Of a stretch of DNA of 64,000 bases, positions 34,788 to 43,816 are shown one piece after another. The notes under the pieces were generated by a model. That model did not search any database. It was not told where the DNA came from and saw nothing but the letters and a program-made list of their open reading frames with translations. Position 1 is the first letter of the stretch, and every line of letters starts with the position of its first letter. A program made the translations under genes and the position numbers. Origin of the DNA: Chloracidobacterium sp. (GTDB lineage Bacteria > Acidobacteriota > Blastocatellia > Pyrinomonadales > Pyrinomonadaceae). Location: assembly GCA_016716365.1 (NCBI GenBank), contig JADJWM010000003.1:121001-185000 (forward strand). Reading direction: 5' to 3'.

Positions 34788-35282
34788 ATGAAAATTATCC
34801 TGACTGTCTTTTTCGCGTTTTTTCTTTTTGTCCTTTTACAAGCTCAGGCCCTGGGCCAAGAGACAAAAGCCTCGACCGACGCACTCGGCTGGATGGCCGG
34901 CTGCTGGGAACTTAATGCCCGCAATGGGGCGATGGTGATCTCGGAGCAGTGGATGAAACCGGCCGGCGGAACGTTGATAGGGATGAGCCGGACGGTCAGC
35001 GGAGGTAAGACCGTCGCGTGGGAATTCATTCGAATTGTGACCGACGCCGAAGGTATTAGCTACGTGGCAAAGCCCCACCAAAACAAGGAAGAGACCGTCT
35101 TCAAGATCGCGAAGTTCTCCCCGGCGGAGGTGGTCTTCGAAAATCCGGCTCACGATTTCCCGCAGCGGATCATCTATCGCAAAGGCGAGGCCGATTCGCT
35201 TTTCGCCCGTATCGAGGGGACGAGAAACGGTAAGCCGGGCGGAATGGACATACCGATGAAGCGTATCAAATGCGAGCCGTAG
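34788..35282 (+). CDS. Secreted DUF6265-like protein
   Basis: 164 residues with a signal peptide (MKIILTVFFAFFLFVLLQAQ). LGWMAGCWELNARNGAMVIS, EQWMKPAGGTLIGMSRTVSG and FENPAHDFPQRIIYRK match the DUF6265 lipocalin-like fold as I recall it. Function unknown. A ribosome site (ACGGAG) is present, and the gene stands alone between an AraC gene and a convergent neighbour. Confidence 0.78.
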   Translation: MKIILTVFFAFFLFVLLQAQALGQETKASTDALGWMAGCWELNARNGAMVISEQWMKPAGGTLIGMSRTVSGGKTVAWEFIRIVTDAEGISYVAKPHQNKEETVFKIAKFSPAEVVFENPAHDFPQRIIYRKGEADSLFARIEGTRNGKPGGMDIPMKRIKCEP

Positions 35283-35334
35283 ATCGAGCCCCTGCTTCAT
35301 CCTGCGTTATTGAGTTTTCCATCCGGGACGGCTC

Positions 35335-35820
35335 TTACTTTCCGAAACGCAACGTGGGTCCGCATTCTATAGTCTCAAGGTTTTCCGAGATGAGGATCTC
35401 GCGCCGGCTCGGTATATAAACGAACTGGAATGGATTTGTGAGGACGGAGGCGGCCAAACACGTACGGCCGGGCCGCCTAAGGCGCACCTGAACCGACACA
35501 GACCCTTTGGACCTCTCTTCCACCGAGATGACCTCTATATTAAAGCCTCCCGAAAGCCGGAGTCCCATATCCACCAGCAGGACCTGTCCATTTTGAAAGT
35601 CGATTTGATGCGGGGCTTCGTTCGAATACCCGGCCAGTATCGCGGCGTATTCTTCCTGGGTGGTTATCACTTTCGTCTGTTTGCTGGTCAACCCCGAAGC
35701 AAAATCGTTCTGATGAAGAACGACGTAATCTATTGAGGATTGAGCATTGACCCTTTCAGGAGTAAATGAGAGGACCGATATCGCGGCGGCGAATGCCAGA
35801 GTGCTGATCAGTATTTTCAT
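35335..35820 (-). CDS. Secreted protein with PrcB-like C-terminal domain
   Basis: 161 residues with a signal peptide (MKILISTLAFAAAISVLSFT). The body (TKVITTQEEYAAILAGYSNE, then VLLVDMGLRLSGGFNIEVIS and VQVRLRRPGRTC) resembles PrcB C-terminal domains, in which a Gly-rich GGF-type loop is typical. Function unknown. The start at 35820 follows GGAGG. Confidence 0.65.
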   Translation of the reverse strand: MKILISTLAFAAAISVLSFTPERVNAQSSIDYVVLHQNDFASGLTSKQTKVITTQEEYAAILAGYSNEAPHQIDFQNGQVLLVDMGLRLSGGFNIEVISVEERSKGSVSVQVRLRRPGRTCLAASVLTNPFQFVYIPSRREILISENLETIECGPTLRFGK

Positions 35821-36038
35821 CGCGACCTCCAACTAGTGGGCTGTTCGAATGTTGAAGCGCGAGTTCCAAATGGATCCGGAAGTCCCGTGTTGGGAGGACG
35901 GCGTAGAGATGGAATCGCACGGAATTAAGGTTCTGCGACCCTTATACACCTGATCGATGGAAAAAACAATTAAAAGATCTTCGAACGCCGCGGCTAAGTT
36001 GGTCCACTCCGGGTTCGCGAATGATACGGCTGCAAAGC

Positions 36039-37517
36039 TCAATCCTTTTTCGGGACGTTGAATCCCTTACGCTTGATCGTCGTGACGCACGAGGTGTCGA
36101 AGTTTGCGGGATCCGGCGAGATGATGAACTCGTTAAGGAGTGACGAAAGGCAAGAAATGTTATCGAGGCCGAAGAATCCGTGCCCGCCGCTCTTGACCAC
36201 GATATGGACGCTGTTCCGGAAGTTCTTCGCTGCAATGTCACCGGCGTCAGGCGGCGTGACCGGGTCCCACTGGCCCGAAAAGATAAGCACGGGCACGTTT
36301 GACTTCACCGGTTCCGCGTATCCCTTCGGCACCGTACCTCGCGGCCACAGGTCGCATCCCTCAGCTTGCTGGACTAAGCGGTAATTGCCGAGAAACGTCT
36401 TCTCGTTGGCTCGTATGCTCGCTTCGCGGTCGATGAAAGGAAGGTCTTCGGCGCAGAGCACCGAGAGGTACATTCCATTCGATCCGGTGGCGACGATATT
36501 TTTCCGGTAGAATAACGCTGCTTCGGCTAGGGGAGCCAGGTCGCCTTTTGCTGCGGTGTTCAGCACGATCGGTACCCTGCTGGCCCCGGCGGACTGGTAA
36601 AGCATATACCTGATCGCTTCGGCTGCGAGATCGCGTGAGAGCGAAACTTCGCCCCGGCGTCCTCTTTCGACCTCGATCGTCACCTTCACCGGCCCTTTCC
36701 GAAGCGTCTCGAGCACTTTCGCAGCGTCAGCCTTAATGTTGGGAAAGGCCGCGCGACAGGCCGCATCATTAAGGCATTCGTCGAGCACCCCGTGCAGGGC
36801 ACGTTCGTTTGCTTGCCCGAAATTGCCCGGCATGTGCTGGCCGGTCAGCGACACGCCGTGAAGCACGGCGCTCCGTACGTTCCTTCCGTGCCGTCGAATA
36901 TATTCCTGGACCGCACGCGTACCGTAGGAGATACCGTAAAGATTGATCTTCCCGTAGCCAAGAGCCGCCCTGACCTCGTCGAGGTCGTCCATTGCTATCG
37001 ACGTCGTGTAAAGACGAAGATCGGCGTTTTTCTCGAGTTCCGTTCGGCATCGACGCACGTCATCCAAGGGGTTCCAGTGACCCAGATAACTTTGCGGCTC
37101 GCTGGGGTTAAAAAAAGTGCAATTCAGTGGATTTGATCTGCCGGTGCCGCGCTGATCGACAAAAACGAGGTCGCGTTCGGTTCGCAGAGGTGTAAGGTCT
37201 TCGGCAATGTAGGGGGCTTCTTCGGCCGCAGCCGAACCCGGCCCGCCCGCAAAGTAAAAGACCGGATCGGGAAGTTTCGCCGAACCGGTCGCTGGGAAGA
37301 CCACTATATTCAATTCGATCTTTCGTCCTGTGCGGGCCGCCCGGTCCTCGAACACCGCATAGCTGCCGCAGAGCGCCTTGGCCGGCTTGTCTTCGCCCGT
37401 AGGGATCTCGCACGCCTTGAGCCACGCCGGATAGGCGGGTTTTGCCGCGGCCGGCTGCTGTGCGACGGCAGCCGTGGCGGAAGCGATCATCAAAAAGAGG
37501 GCCGCTGTGAGACGCAT
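36039..37517 (-). CDS. Secreted alpha/beta hydrolase, TAP/proline-iminopeptidase-like
   Basis: 492 residues with signal peptide MRLTAALFLMIASATAAVAQ. Tap-type motifs: FYFAGGPGSAAAEE (oxyanion GGPG), VFVDQRGTGRSNPLNC, the nucleophile elbow LYGISYGTRAVQEYIRR (Ser about 190), Asp in IFSGQWDPVTPP and His in VKSGGHGFFGLD. The C-terminal TAP domain (LSSLLNEFI) is present. It probably cleaves tripeptides or a small ester. The frame open to 37631 has a shadow prefix, so 37517 was used. Confidence 0.88.
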   Translation of the reverse strand: MRLTAALFLMIASATAAVAQQPAAAKPAYPAWLKACEIPTGEDKPAKALCGSYAVFEDRAARTGRKIELNIVVFPATGSAKLPDPVFYFAGGPGSAAAEEAPYIAEDLTPLRTERDLVFVDQRGTGRSNPLNCTFFNPSEPQSYLGHWNPLDDVRRCRTELEKNADLRLYTTSIAMDDLDEVRAALGYGKINLYGISYGTRAVQEYIRRHGRNVRSAVLHGVSLTGQHMPGNFGQANERALHGVLDECLNDAACRAAFPNIKADAAKVLETLRKGPVKVTIEVERGRRGEVSLSRDLAAEAIRYMLYQSAGASRVPIVLNTAAKGDLAPLAEAALFYRKNIVATGSNGMYLSVLCAEDLPFIDREASIRANEKTFLGNYRLVQQAEGCDLWPRGTVPKGYAEPVKSNVPVLIFSGQWDPVTPPDAGDIAAKNFRNSVHIVVKSGGHGFFGLDNISCLSSLLNEFIISPDPANFDTSCVTTIKRKGFNVPKKD

Positions 37518-37566
37518 AGTCAGAAGATACCCCGATATGTTTTCCCGCGGCAGGAAGGGCTCGTCA

Positions 37567-38832
37567 TCATTCGTAACGGAGGCATTCGATCGGGTCGAGC
37601 TTTGCCGCCTTTCGGGCCGGCAGCACGCCAAATCCGAGACCGATCAGGATCGAGATCGTTATCGACGTGATGATCATCCACAGTTCGACCTTTGCCGGCA
37701 GGACCGGTACGAGCAGAAGGATCAGATTACTGATCCCGATCGACAGGACTAGGCCGATCACGCCTCCGAAGAACGTCAGTGCCATCGCCTCGGCCAGGAA
37801 TTGGAAAACGATGGCCCATCGAGTGGCGCCAATTGCCTTTCGGATCCCGATCTCCTTCGTCCTCTCAGTCACCGAGACGAGCATGATGTTCATTACGCCG
37901 ATACCGCCGACCAGGAGCCCCAGCCCCGAGATCGCGATCGCTGCGATCCCGATCCCTGCCAGCATCCCGTCGAACTGCCGCATAAAGTCTTCTGCGGTCT
38001 TCATATCGAAATCGTTCGGCTCGCCCGTCTTAACTCCGCGGCGGACGCGAAGAATGCCTTCGATCTCCTGCACTGCGTCATTCAGGAAGCCTTGTTTAGC
38101 CTGAACGATATGAAGAACAGCATCGCGAACGGGGGCCACCTTCCGGGCCGTCCGGTAAGGCATGAAGATCTTCCGGTCCTCTTCGTTCTCGCCAAAGAAC
38201 CCGGCTTCGCGCTTTTCGAGCACGCCCACGATCTCCCATGTGGTCCCGTTCATCCGGATGACCTTGCCGACCGCCTCGGCCGCGTCGTCGTTGAAAAGAG
38301 CTTCGACCGCGCTCACGCCGACGACAAGGACCCGCCGCCGCTCGAAATTGTCCATTTCGGTCAGCCAACGGCCCTCCTTCATCTTCAGGTTGGTCAAACC
38401 CGGATAATTCGGCGTCACGCCGTCGGTGAGGGCCCAGCGATAATTCTTGTCCTTATAGATCATGTTATCGTCGAAGCCGCTGCCCCACGAGCCGATGTTG
38501 ACTGCGACCGTCGCAATATCGTTCACATATTGCGACTGAGCGAGGATCGCATTTGCGTCCTCCAAAGTCAGCGGCTTGCGGTTCCGTTCGTCGCGGTTCG
38601 AAGGCCCGAACCCGGTAGATAGATGGAAAAGATATACGTTGTTCGTTCCATAATCTTCGAACATCTTCACGATCGTCTGCCTCATTCCGGTCAGGATCGA
38701 CGCCACGACCACGAATGTCAGGATCCCGATCACGATTCCAAGGATCGTCAGGATCGACCGAAACTTATGCGATACGACACTGTCGTACGCCATTTTGAGG
38801 ACTTCGATGGGCAAAGATGCTGAAACTCGCAT
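37567..38832 (-). CDS. MacB/FtsX-type ABC transporter permease
   Basis: 421 residues. A first transmembrane segment with the MacB motif SVVSHKFRSILTILGIVIGI (about 21), a periplasmic MacB-like domain, then three segments near the C-terminus (LAGIGIAAIAISGLGLLVGGIGVMNIM at about 300, with the VSVTERTKEIGIRKAIGA coupling motif) define an FtsX-family permease that works by mechanotransmission. It follows a very similar permease 56 bases downstream of its stop on the same strand. No ATPase or membrane-fusion gene is adjacent, so partners must lie elsewhere. Confidence 0.88.
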   Translation of the reverse strand: MRVSASLPIEVLKMAYDSVVSHKFRSILTILGIVIGILTFVVVASILTGMRQTIVKMFEDYGTNNVYLFHLSTGFGPSNRDERNRKPLTLEDANAILAQSQYVNDIATVAVNIGSWGSGFDDNMIYKDKNYRWALTDGVTPNYPGLTNLKMKEGRWLTEMDNFERRRVLVVGVSAVEALFNDDAAEAVGKVIRMNGTTWEIVGVLEKREAGFFGENEEDRKIFMPYRTARKVAPVRDAVLHIVQAKQGFLNDAVQEIEGILRVRRGVKTGEPNDFDMKTAEDFMRQFDGMLAGIGIAAIAISGLGLLVGGIGVMNIMLVSVTERTKEIGIRKAIGATRWAIVFQFLAEAMALTFFGGVIGLVLSIGISNLILLLVPVLPAKVELWMIITSITISILIGLGFGVLPARKAAKLDPIECLRYE

Positions 38833-38840
38833 AAATGGGT

Positions 38841-38890
38841 GGCAGACCTTCCGGTCTGACGGTGCTGCAGGCATCAATGCCTGCCGGACC
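38841..38890. repeat. Small REP-like element with two hairpins between permease genes
   Basis: CAGACC-TTCC-GGTCTG (38843-38858) and GCAGGCAT-CA-ATGCCTGC (38867-38884), both perfect stems, lie tandem between the two permease genes. The unit has the look of a dispersed REP element; copies elsewhere cannot be checked here. Confidence 0.5.
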
Positions 38891-38892
38891 TT

Positions 38893-40137
38893 CTAAACCT
38901 TTTGCAAGGCGACTATAGGATCAAGCCGGGCGGCCTTCCAGGCTGGATAAAGGCCCGCGACGATCCCGATCCCGCTGGACACTATTATTGAGATCACCAC
39001 ATAAAACACAGTGATCGTCATCGTCAGCCCGAGCGCCGCCCCGACCGCGGCCGTGGCCCCGAAAGAGAGCATTATCCCCAACAGTCCGCCGACTATACAG
39101 AGCAAGGCCGATTCGATAAGGAACTGGAGCAGTATTTGGCTCTGGGTCGCTCCGAGAGCTTTTCTCAGGCCGACCTCGAACGTGCGTTCGGTGACGGAAA
39201 CGAGCATGATGTTCATTACCACGATCCCGCCGACGAGAAGGATGATCGCCGTGATCGGGAGTACGACGGCAGCGATCGCACCGGTCACCTGGTCCATCGT
39301 CGAGTTGAACTCGTCAACGTTCACGACTGAGAATGTGGCCTCGTCGGTGCCAATCAGCTGCCTCTTGTTCCTCAGCAGCAGCTCGGCCTCTTCGATCGAC
39401 GGTTTGAAATTCTCGTCTATCACGGTCTTTCCGTGGATCTGCAGCCCCCCGGTTCGGTTGAATATCTGGTTGTGCAGCGTGATCGGGATATATACATGCC
39501 GGTCCTGCGACTGGCCGAAAAACGAGCCGCGCTTCGCCTCCATCCCGATTATCGTGACCGGCACGCCGCGGATCTTTATCTGTTTTCCTATCGGTGAGGT
39601 GAATTCAAACAGGCGCTCTTTAACGTCCATCCCGATAACGGCCACCGACGCCGACCGCTCGACCTCTTCCTTTGAGAAGAAACGGCCTTCTTCCAACGTC
39701 TTGTCTTCGATCTCGTACATGTTGTCGGTCACGCCGATCATGCGGACAGACGGCATCTCGATCGCGTTCTCCTGGAGATCGGCGCCCGCATTCATCTGTG
39801 CACCGACGTAGGTGCAAAGCTGGCAATTGTCCCGGACGTACTCATACTCTTCCCAGATCACGTCCCTGTTCCGCCGGTTCAGGCGCTCATATTCCTCGCC
39901 CGACATCCCGCCGACCTGGGCCAGCCGCGTGATCATAAAATGATTAGACCCAAGCACCTTCGAAACCTGGCCGATCACATAGGTCTTGAGCCCTGAGATC
40001 GAAGCGCTCACCACGATCACTGCCGCGACGCCGATGATGATCCCGATCAGCGTCAAAAAGGCCCTGAGCTTATGCTCGAGGATCGATTTGAGAGCGATCC
40101 AGAATGCATCGGTATAGAATGAGTAGAGCTGTCTCAT
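38893..40137 (-). CDS. MacB/FtsX-type ABC transporter permease
   Basis: 414 residues beginning MRQLYSFYTDAFWIALKSIL, then EHKLRAFLTLIGIIIGVAAV. Same layout as its neighbour: N-terminal segment, MacB periplasmic domain, three C-terminal segments with VSVTERTFEVGLRKALGAT, ending AGLYPAWKAARLDPIVALQK. The two could form a heterodimer. The start at 40137 lies 169 bases from the divergent sucD start. No ATPase gene in the window. Confidence 0.88.
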   Translation of the reverse strand: MRQLYSFYTDAFWIALKSILEHKLRAFLTLIGIIIGVAAVIVVSASISGLKTYVIGQVSKVLGSNHFMITRLAQVGGMSGEEYERLNRRNRDVIWEEYEYVRDNCQLCTYVGAQMNAGADLQENAIEMPSVRMIGVTDNMYEIEDKTLEEGRFFSKEEVERSASVAVIGMDVKERLFEFTSPIGKQIKIRGVPVTIIGMEAKRGSFFGQSQDRHVYIPITLHNQIFNRTGGLQIHGKTVIDENFKPSIEEAELLLRNKRQLIGTDEATFSVVNVDEFNSTMDQVTGAIAAVVLPITAIILLVGGIVVMNIMLVSVTERTFEVGLRKALGATQSQILLQFLIESALLCIVGGLLGIMLSFGATAAVGAALGLTMTITVFYVVISIIVSSGIGIVAGLYPAWKAARLDPIVALQKV

Positions 40138-40306
40138 TTGAGTTGTTTATTCGACACCTGGAATGCGGAATTACCCGCCGGATAAGACTGAAAACGTAAT
40201 TGACCGGCAAAAGTTCTGAAAATTCCGAGAAAATTCCGATTGGATGCACGATATTCGCCCGTGATATACTCCGGCTTTATATTTTTTCTTAACGGAGATA
40301 ACCGCT

Positions 40307-41236
40307 TTGGCAGTCTTAGTCGACAAGAACACACGTCTGATCGTTCAGGGCATTACGGGCAAGGAAGGCACCTTTCACACGCTTCAGATGCGTGATTACG
40401 GTACGAACGTCGTCGGAGGCGTCACGCCCGGCAAGGGCGGTACGACGCACGAAGGCATTCCCGTTTTCAATACCGTGGCGGACGCGGTCAAAGAAACCGG
40501 TGCAAATGCATCGGTCATCTACGTCCCGCCTGCGTTCGCCGCCGATGCGATCATGGAAGCTGCCGACTCGGCTATTCCGGTCGTGGTCTGCATAACCGAG
40601 GGCATCCCCGTCGCGGATATGGTGAAGGCGAGGGAATTTCTCGTTGGCCTATCAACCCGCAGTCCGCAGTCCGCAGTTCGCACTCGTTTGATCGGCCCGA
40701 ACTGCCCCGGCATCATTTCGCCGGGCAAATGCAAGATCGGCATCATGCCCGGCCATATTCACAAAGAAGGCCGCATCGGCGTCGTTTCACGTTCGGGAAC
40801 GCTTACCTATGAAGCGGTTGGACAATTATCTTCACTCGGCCTTGGCCAATCGTCCGCGATCGGCATCGGGGGCGACCCGATCATCGGCACGACGCACACA
40901 GACGCCTTGAAATTGTTCCAGGAAGATGACGAGACCGACGCGATAGTGATGATCGGTGAGATCGGCGGCACCGCTGAGGAAGACGCCGCGGCATACGCCA
41001 AAGACAACGTGACTAAGCCGATCGTGGCCTTTATCGCCGGCCAGACGGCCCCGCCCGGACGCCGCATGGGCCACGCCGGTGCTATCATCTCCGGCGGCAA
41101 GGGCACCGCCGCCGAAAAGATGAAAGCCCTGTCCGAAGCCGGCATCCGCGTCGTCCAATCACCAGCCGACATCGGCTCGGCCGACATCATTGGCTCGGCG
41201 GTCGTCGAGGTGCTTGGTTCAAGTGCCGCCGCTTAG
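40307..41236 (+). CDS. sucD: Succinate-CoA ligase alpha subunit, with a short in-frame repeat insertion
   Basis: 309 residues. It makes succinate and GTP/ATP from succinyl-CoA with the beta subunit SucC, which is not adjacent. Start is TTG at 40307 behind CGGAG; MAVLVDKNTRLIVQGITGKE is canonical. CoA-binding GRIGVVSRSGTLTYEA and the active His loop GGKGTAAEKMKALSEAGIRV are present. Between EFLVGL and TRLIGPNCPGIISPGKCKIG the family has only a few residues, but here STRSPQSAVR is inserted, encoded by tandem CCGCAGT units (40657-40677). The insertion is in a loop and may be tolerated. Confidence 0.92.
   Translation: MAVLVDKNTRLIVQGITGKEGTFHTLQMRDYGTNVVGGVTPGKGGTTHEGIPVFNTVADAVKETGANASVIYVPPAFAADAIMEAADSAIPVVVCITEGIPVADMVKAREFLVGLSTRSPQSAVRTRLIGPNCPGIISPGKCKIGIMPGHIHKEGRIGVVSRSGTLTYEAVGQLSSLGLGQSSAIGIGGDPIIGTTHTDALKLFQEDDETDAIVMIGEIGGTAEEDAAAYAKDNVTKPIVAFIAGQTAPPGRRMGHAGAIISGGKGTAAEKMKALSEAGIRVVQSPADIGSADIIGSAVVEVLGSSAAA
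40657..40677. repeat. Tandem heptanucleotide repeat inside sucD
   Basis: Three exact CCGCAGT units (21 bases, seven codons), followed by a fourth degenerate unit TCGCACT. It lies in a normally short loop of SucD and keeps the frame. Confidence 0.7.
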
Positions 41237-41299
41237 CGATCAGTCATTTCTAAAACAACGCCTTCGGCCTTCACGGCCAGGCTCTCACAGGAGGTTCGT

Positions 41300-41728
41300 A
41301 TGCCACAAGGCACTACACTTTTACATCGTTGGTTCGAAGAGGTTTGGAATCAGAAGAGAGTTTCGGCCATTCATGAGATGATTTCCGAAGACACCATTAT
41401 CCATGGCCTAACGGGGCCGGGCGGGCCGCCGGTAAAAGGTGCGTCCGAGTTCGAGCAGTTCCACGCCACTTTTGTCAACGCATTTCCAGATACGCACATC
41501 GACGTCTTCGACGTTGTGACTGAGGGCGACAAGATGGCTTGCCGATTCACGGTAACGGGCCGTCAGGCGGGGGACCTCCCGGATATCGCTGCGACAAATA
41601 AAAAGGTCCTGTTCGACGGTTCCGGCATTTGCACCGTGGCCGACGGCCGGTTTACCGAGGTTTGGAACATCATCGACTTCCCGAAGATGCAGTACGACCT
41701 CGCCGCGGACACGCCCGATATCGAATGA
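41300..41728 (+). CDS. SnoaL-like ester cyclase/polyketide-cyclase protein
   Basis: 142 residues with the SnoaL pattern: LLHRWFEEVWNQKRVSAIHE, FHATFVNAFPDTHIDVFDVV, DKMACRFTVTGRQAGDLPDI and GRFTEVWNIIDFPKMQYDLA. Cytoplasmic (no signal). Strong AGGAGG ribosome site. Its TGA overlaps the start of the thioesterase gene (ATGA), so the pair is coupled. Substrate unknown. Confidence 0.85.
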   Translation: MPQGTTLLHRWFEEVWNQKRVSAIHEMISEDTIIHGLTGPGGPPVKGASEFEQFHATFVNAFPDTHIDVFDVVTEGDKMACRFTVTGRQAGDLPDIAATNKKVLFDGSGICTVADGRFTEVWNIIDFPKMQYDLAADTPDIE

Positions 41729-42105
41729 GGTTCTCGCACACGTTTCGCGTGGCCCCCGCCGACATTGATGAGCAGGGCCACGTCAACAACGTCGCCTATC
41801 TACGGTGGATCCAGGAGGTCGCGGTGGCTCATTGGCTCCATGCCGTTACCGCCGAGACGATCGAGCGATACTCCTGGGTCGTACTTCGCCACGAGATCGA
41901 CTATCGCAAGGCCGCGTTCCGCGATGACGAGATCACGGCCGTCACATGGGTCGGTGAGTGGACCCGCGTTCGCTGTGAACGATTCACGGAGATCCGCCGC
42001 GACGCCGACCTGCTGGTAAGCGGCCGGACCTATTGGTGCATGATCGACCGCCAAACTTCCAAACCCGCCCGAATCTCAACCGACCTGATCCAGAGATTTG
42101 CCTAG
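41725..42105 (+). CDS. Acyl-CoA thioesterase, hotdog fold (YbgC/FadM type)
   Basis: 126 residues. The N-terminal THTFRVAPADIDEQGHVNNV, then AYLRWIQEVAVAHW is the 4-hydroxybenzoyl-CoA thioesterase-like active-site motif (D-x-x-GHVNN-YL), followed by LRHEIDYRKAAFRDDEITA and a C-terminal SGRTYWCMIDRQTSKPARIS. The start is ATG 41725 coupled to the SnoaL-like gene. The frame open from 41629 has no ribosome site and is a shadow. Confidence 0.87.
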   Translation: MRFSHTFRVAPADIDEQGHVNNVAYLRWIQEVAVAHWLHAVTAETIERYSWVVLRHEIDYRKAAFRDDEITAVTWVGEWTRVRCERFTEIRRDADLLVSGRTYWCMIDRQTSKPARISTDLIQRFA

Positions 42106-42257
42106 CGACGTACACAGGAAAACGGAGACTGCCGGTCGCCAGTCTGACTCCGCCCTGCCGACGACAGCTACATTCGGGCATTTCGCGGAGTACGGACCTC
42201 TGTTGTATCCTTAAGCCTTGTATTCACCATCAATTTTTCGCGAGGAACTTTATTAAA

Positions 42258-42674
42258 ATGAGCAATTTAACATTCGGGATCATCAAGCCCGACGCTGTCC
42301 GTGCAGGCAAGCAGGGGCAGATAATCTCACGAATACTCGGAGCGGGCTTCACTATTCGCGGTATGAAGCTTGTACATCAAACGCGGAAGCAGGCCGAGGG
42401 ATTTTATGCCGTCCATGCTGGCAAAGGCTTCTTCGATGAGCTTTGCGATTTTATGTCGAGCGGGCCTTGTGTGGTTCTCGTTCTCGAGAAAGAGAACGCC
42501 GTTAAGGCTTGGCGTGACCTGATGGGTGCAACGAACCCGGCCGAGGCCGCGGAAGACACCATCCGCAAGGATTTTGCGACTTCGATCGGAGAGAATGCCG
42601 TCCATGGCTCCGATTCGGACGAGAACGCTGCCATCGAGATCAGCTATTTCTTCAGCAAACTTGAATTAGTCTAA
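42258..42674 (+). CDS. ndk: Nucleoside diphosphate kinase
   Basis: 138 residues. The N-terminal LTFGIIKPDAV, RGMKLVHQTRKQAEGFYAVH, the phosphate-binding ATNPAEAAEDTIRKDFA and the active-site His in ENAVHGSDSDENA (about 117) are all typical. The enzyme balances NTP pools. The start at 42258 (MSNLTFG) was chosen over longer frames. A small imperfect hairpin lies upstream at about 42124-42151. Confidence 0.94.
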   Translation: MSNLTFGIIKPDAVRAGKQGQIISRILGAGFTIRGMKLVHQTRKQAEGFYAVHAGKGFFDELCDFMSSGPCVVLVLEKENAVKAWRDLMGATNPAEAAEDTIRKDFATSIGENAVHGSDSDENAAIEISYFFSKLELV

Positions 42675-42780
42675 GGCTAAGGGTATAAAAACATATCCGA
42701 ATTCGAAGAGCGGATCGCTTACGGAGGCTTTTGGGGTGATCTGCTGCGTATTCGAGAACTTCTAAGGAAGGCAAGATCAA

Positions 42781-43746
42781 ATGAAGAAATGCCCTACCTG
42801 CGAAAGGACCTTTGACGAGAACATGCGGTTTTGTCAGGCCGACGGCACCCCGCTTGTGGACGACGCCCCGGCGATCGATCCGTATAAGACAATGGTCTCG
42901 TCGTCCAGGGACATCGCGGATTCGATCCCGGCGGCTGACGCTGCTCCGCCGGTCGAAGCTCCGAAAGAAAGAGAGCAGGAAGTGCTTGAGCTGCCGCCGG
43001 ACCGGGATCCGAAAAAGACGATGCTGGTTTCGGAAGATGAGATCCGTCGAGAGATGGCTTCGCATGACGAGCCCGTCGTGGACCTGCCGCCGGTCGCCCC
43101 GGAGCCGCCCAAATTCTCGGAACCGAGCCCGAAACCACCGTCGTTCGGCGAACCTCAGGCGTCGCCTCCTCCGTCTCCGTTTTCCGCTCAGGCCGATGAC
43201 AGGGCGGCGAATCAGGCACCGGAACAACCTTTCAATGTAACTACGCCGCCGATACCGTCACCGTTCGAAAGCCCGAAACCGTCGGCGATCGAGGCCCCGG
43301 CAGCGATGTTTGACCCGCGACCGATGGCCGACCCTCCTCCGAGCCCGTCCGAGGATCTTTCGGCGGGACTGGGTGCGGCCCCTGTGGCAGCCGCGCCGAT
43401 GCAGACCGCTCCACCGCCCGTTCAGAACTGGGAGTCTAACGAACCTATGCAAAATCAACAATTTACACCGCCATCCGCGTCCGCCGCTCCGAACCAGACA
43501 ATGGCGATAGTTTCATTGGTCCTCGGTGTGCTAAGTATCATCTGCTGCGGCTTTCTCGCTGGGGTTCCGGCCGTGATCGTCGGATTCATGGCTCGAAGCA
43601 AGGCCAACAGTAATCCTGCCGAGTTCGGTGGGGCTGGGCTGGCTCTTGGTGGCATCATCACCGGGATCATCGGAACCATCCTGGGAATAATCTTGTTGAT
43701 CGTGAATATCGCCCTCGGAGGCCTCGGGACGATCCCGTCGTTTTAG
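42781..43746 (+). CDS. Zinc-ribbon protein with Pro-rich linker and DUF4190 membrane domain
   Basis: 321 residues. The N-terminal CPTCERTFDENMRFCQADGT is a zinc ribbon-like CxxC...C; residues 55-235 are a Pro/Ala/Glu-rich low-complexity linker containing repeated YKTMVSS and KKTMLVS blocks that look like phosphorylatable Thr sites; the last 90 residues hold two membrane segments of DUF4190 (MAIVSLVLGVLSIICCGFLA and GLALGGIITGIIGTILGIIL). The gene's role is unknown. A weak AAGGAAGG site precedes the ATG. Confidence 0.8.
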   Translation: MKKCPTCERTFDENMRFCQADGTPLVDDAPAIDPYKTMVSSSRDIADSIPAADAAPPVEAPKEREQEVLELPPDRDPKKTMLVSEDEIRREMASHDEPVVDLPPVAPEPPKFSEPSPKPPSFGEPQASPPPSPFSAQADDRAANQAPEQPFNVTTPPIPSPFESPKPSAIEAPAAMFDPRPMADPPPSPSEDLSAGLGAAPVAAAPMQTAPPPVQNWESNEPMQNQQFTPPSASAAPNQTMAIVSLVLGVLSIICCGFLAGVPAVIVGFMARSKANSNPAEFGGAGLALGGIITGIIGTILGIILLIVNIALGGLGTIPSF

Positions 43747-43816
43747 CGGCCGATCTTAGGCTGCGAGGGTATTAATATGCGGTCATGTAGCCGGAATTAT
43801 GTTTCGGATTTGAAGA

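Noticed and set aside
35833..36042. 69-codon minus-strand frame starting TTG that overlaps the TAP hydrolase stop
   Set aside because: TTG start without ribosome site, no recognised family; could be a coupled small gene but composition is not convincing.
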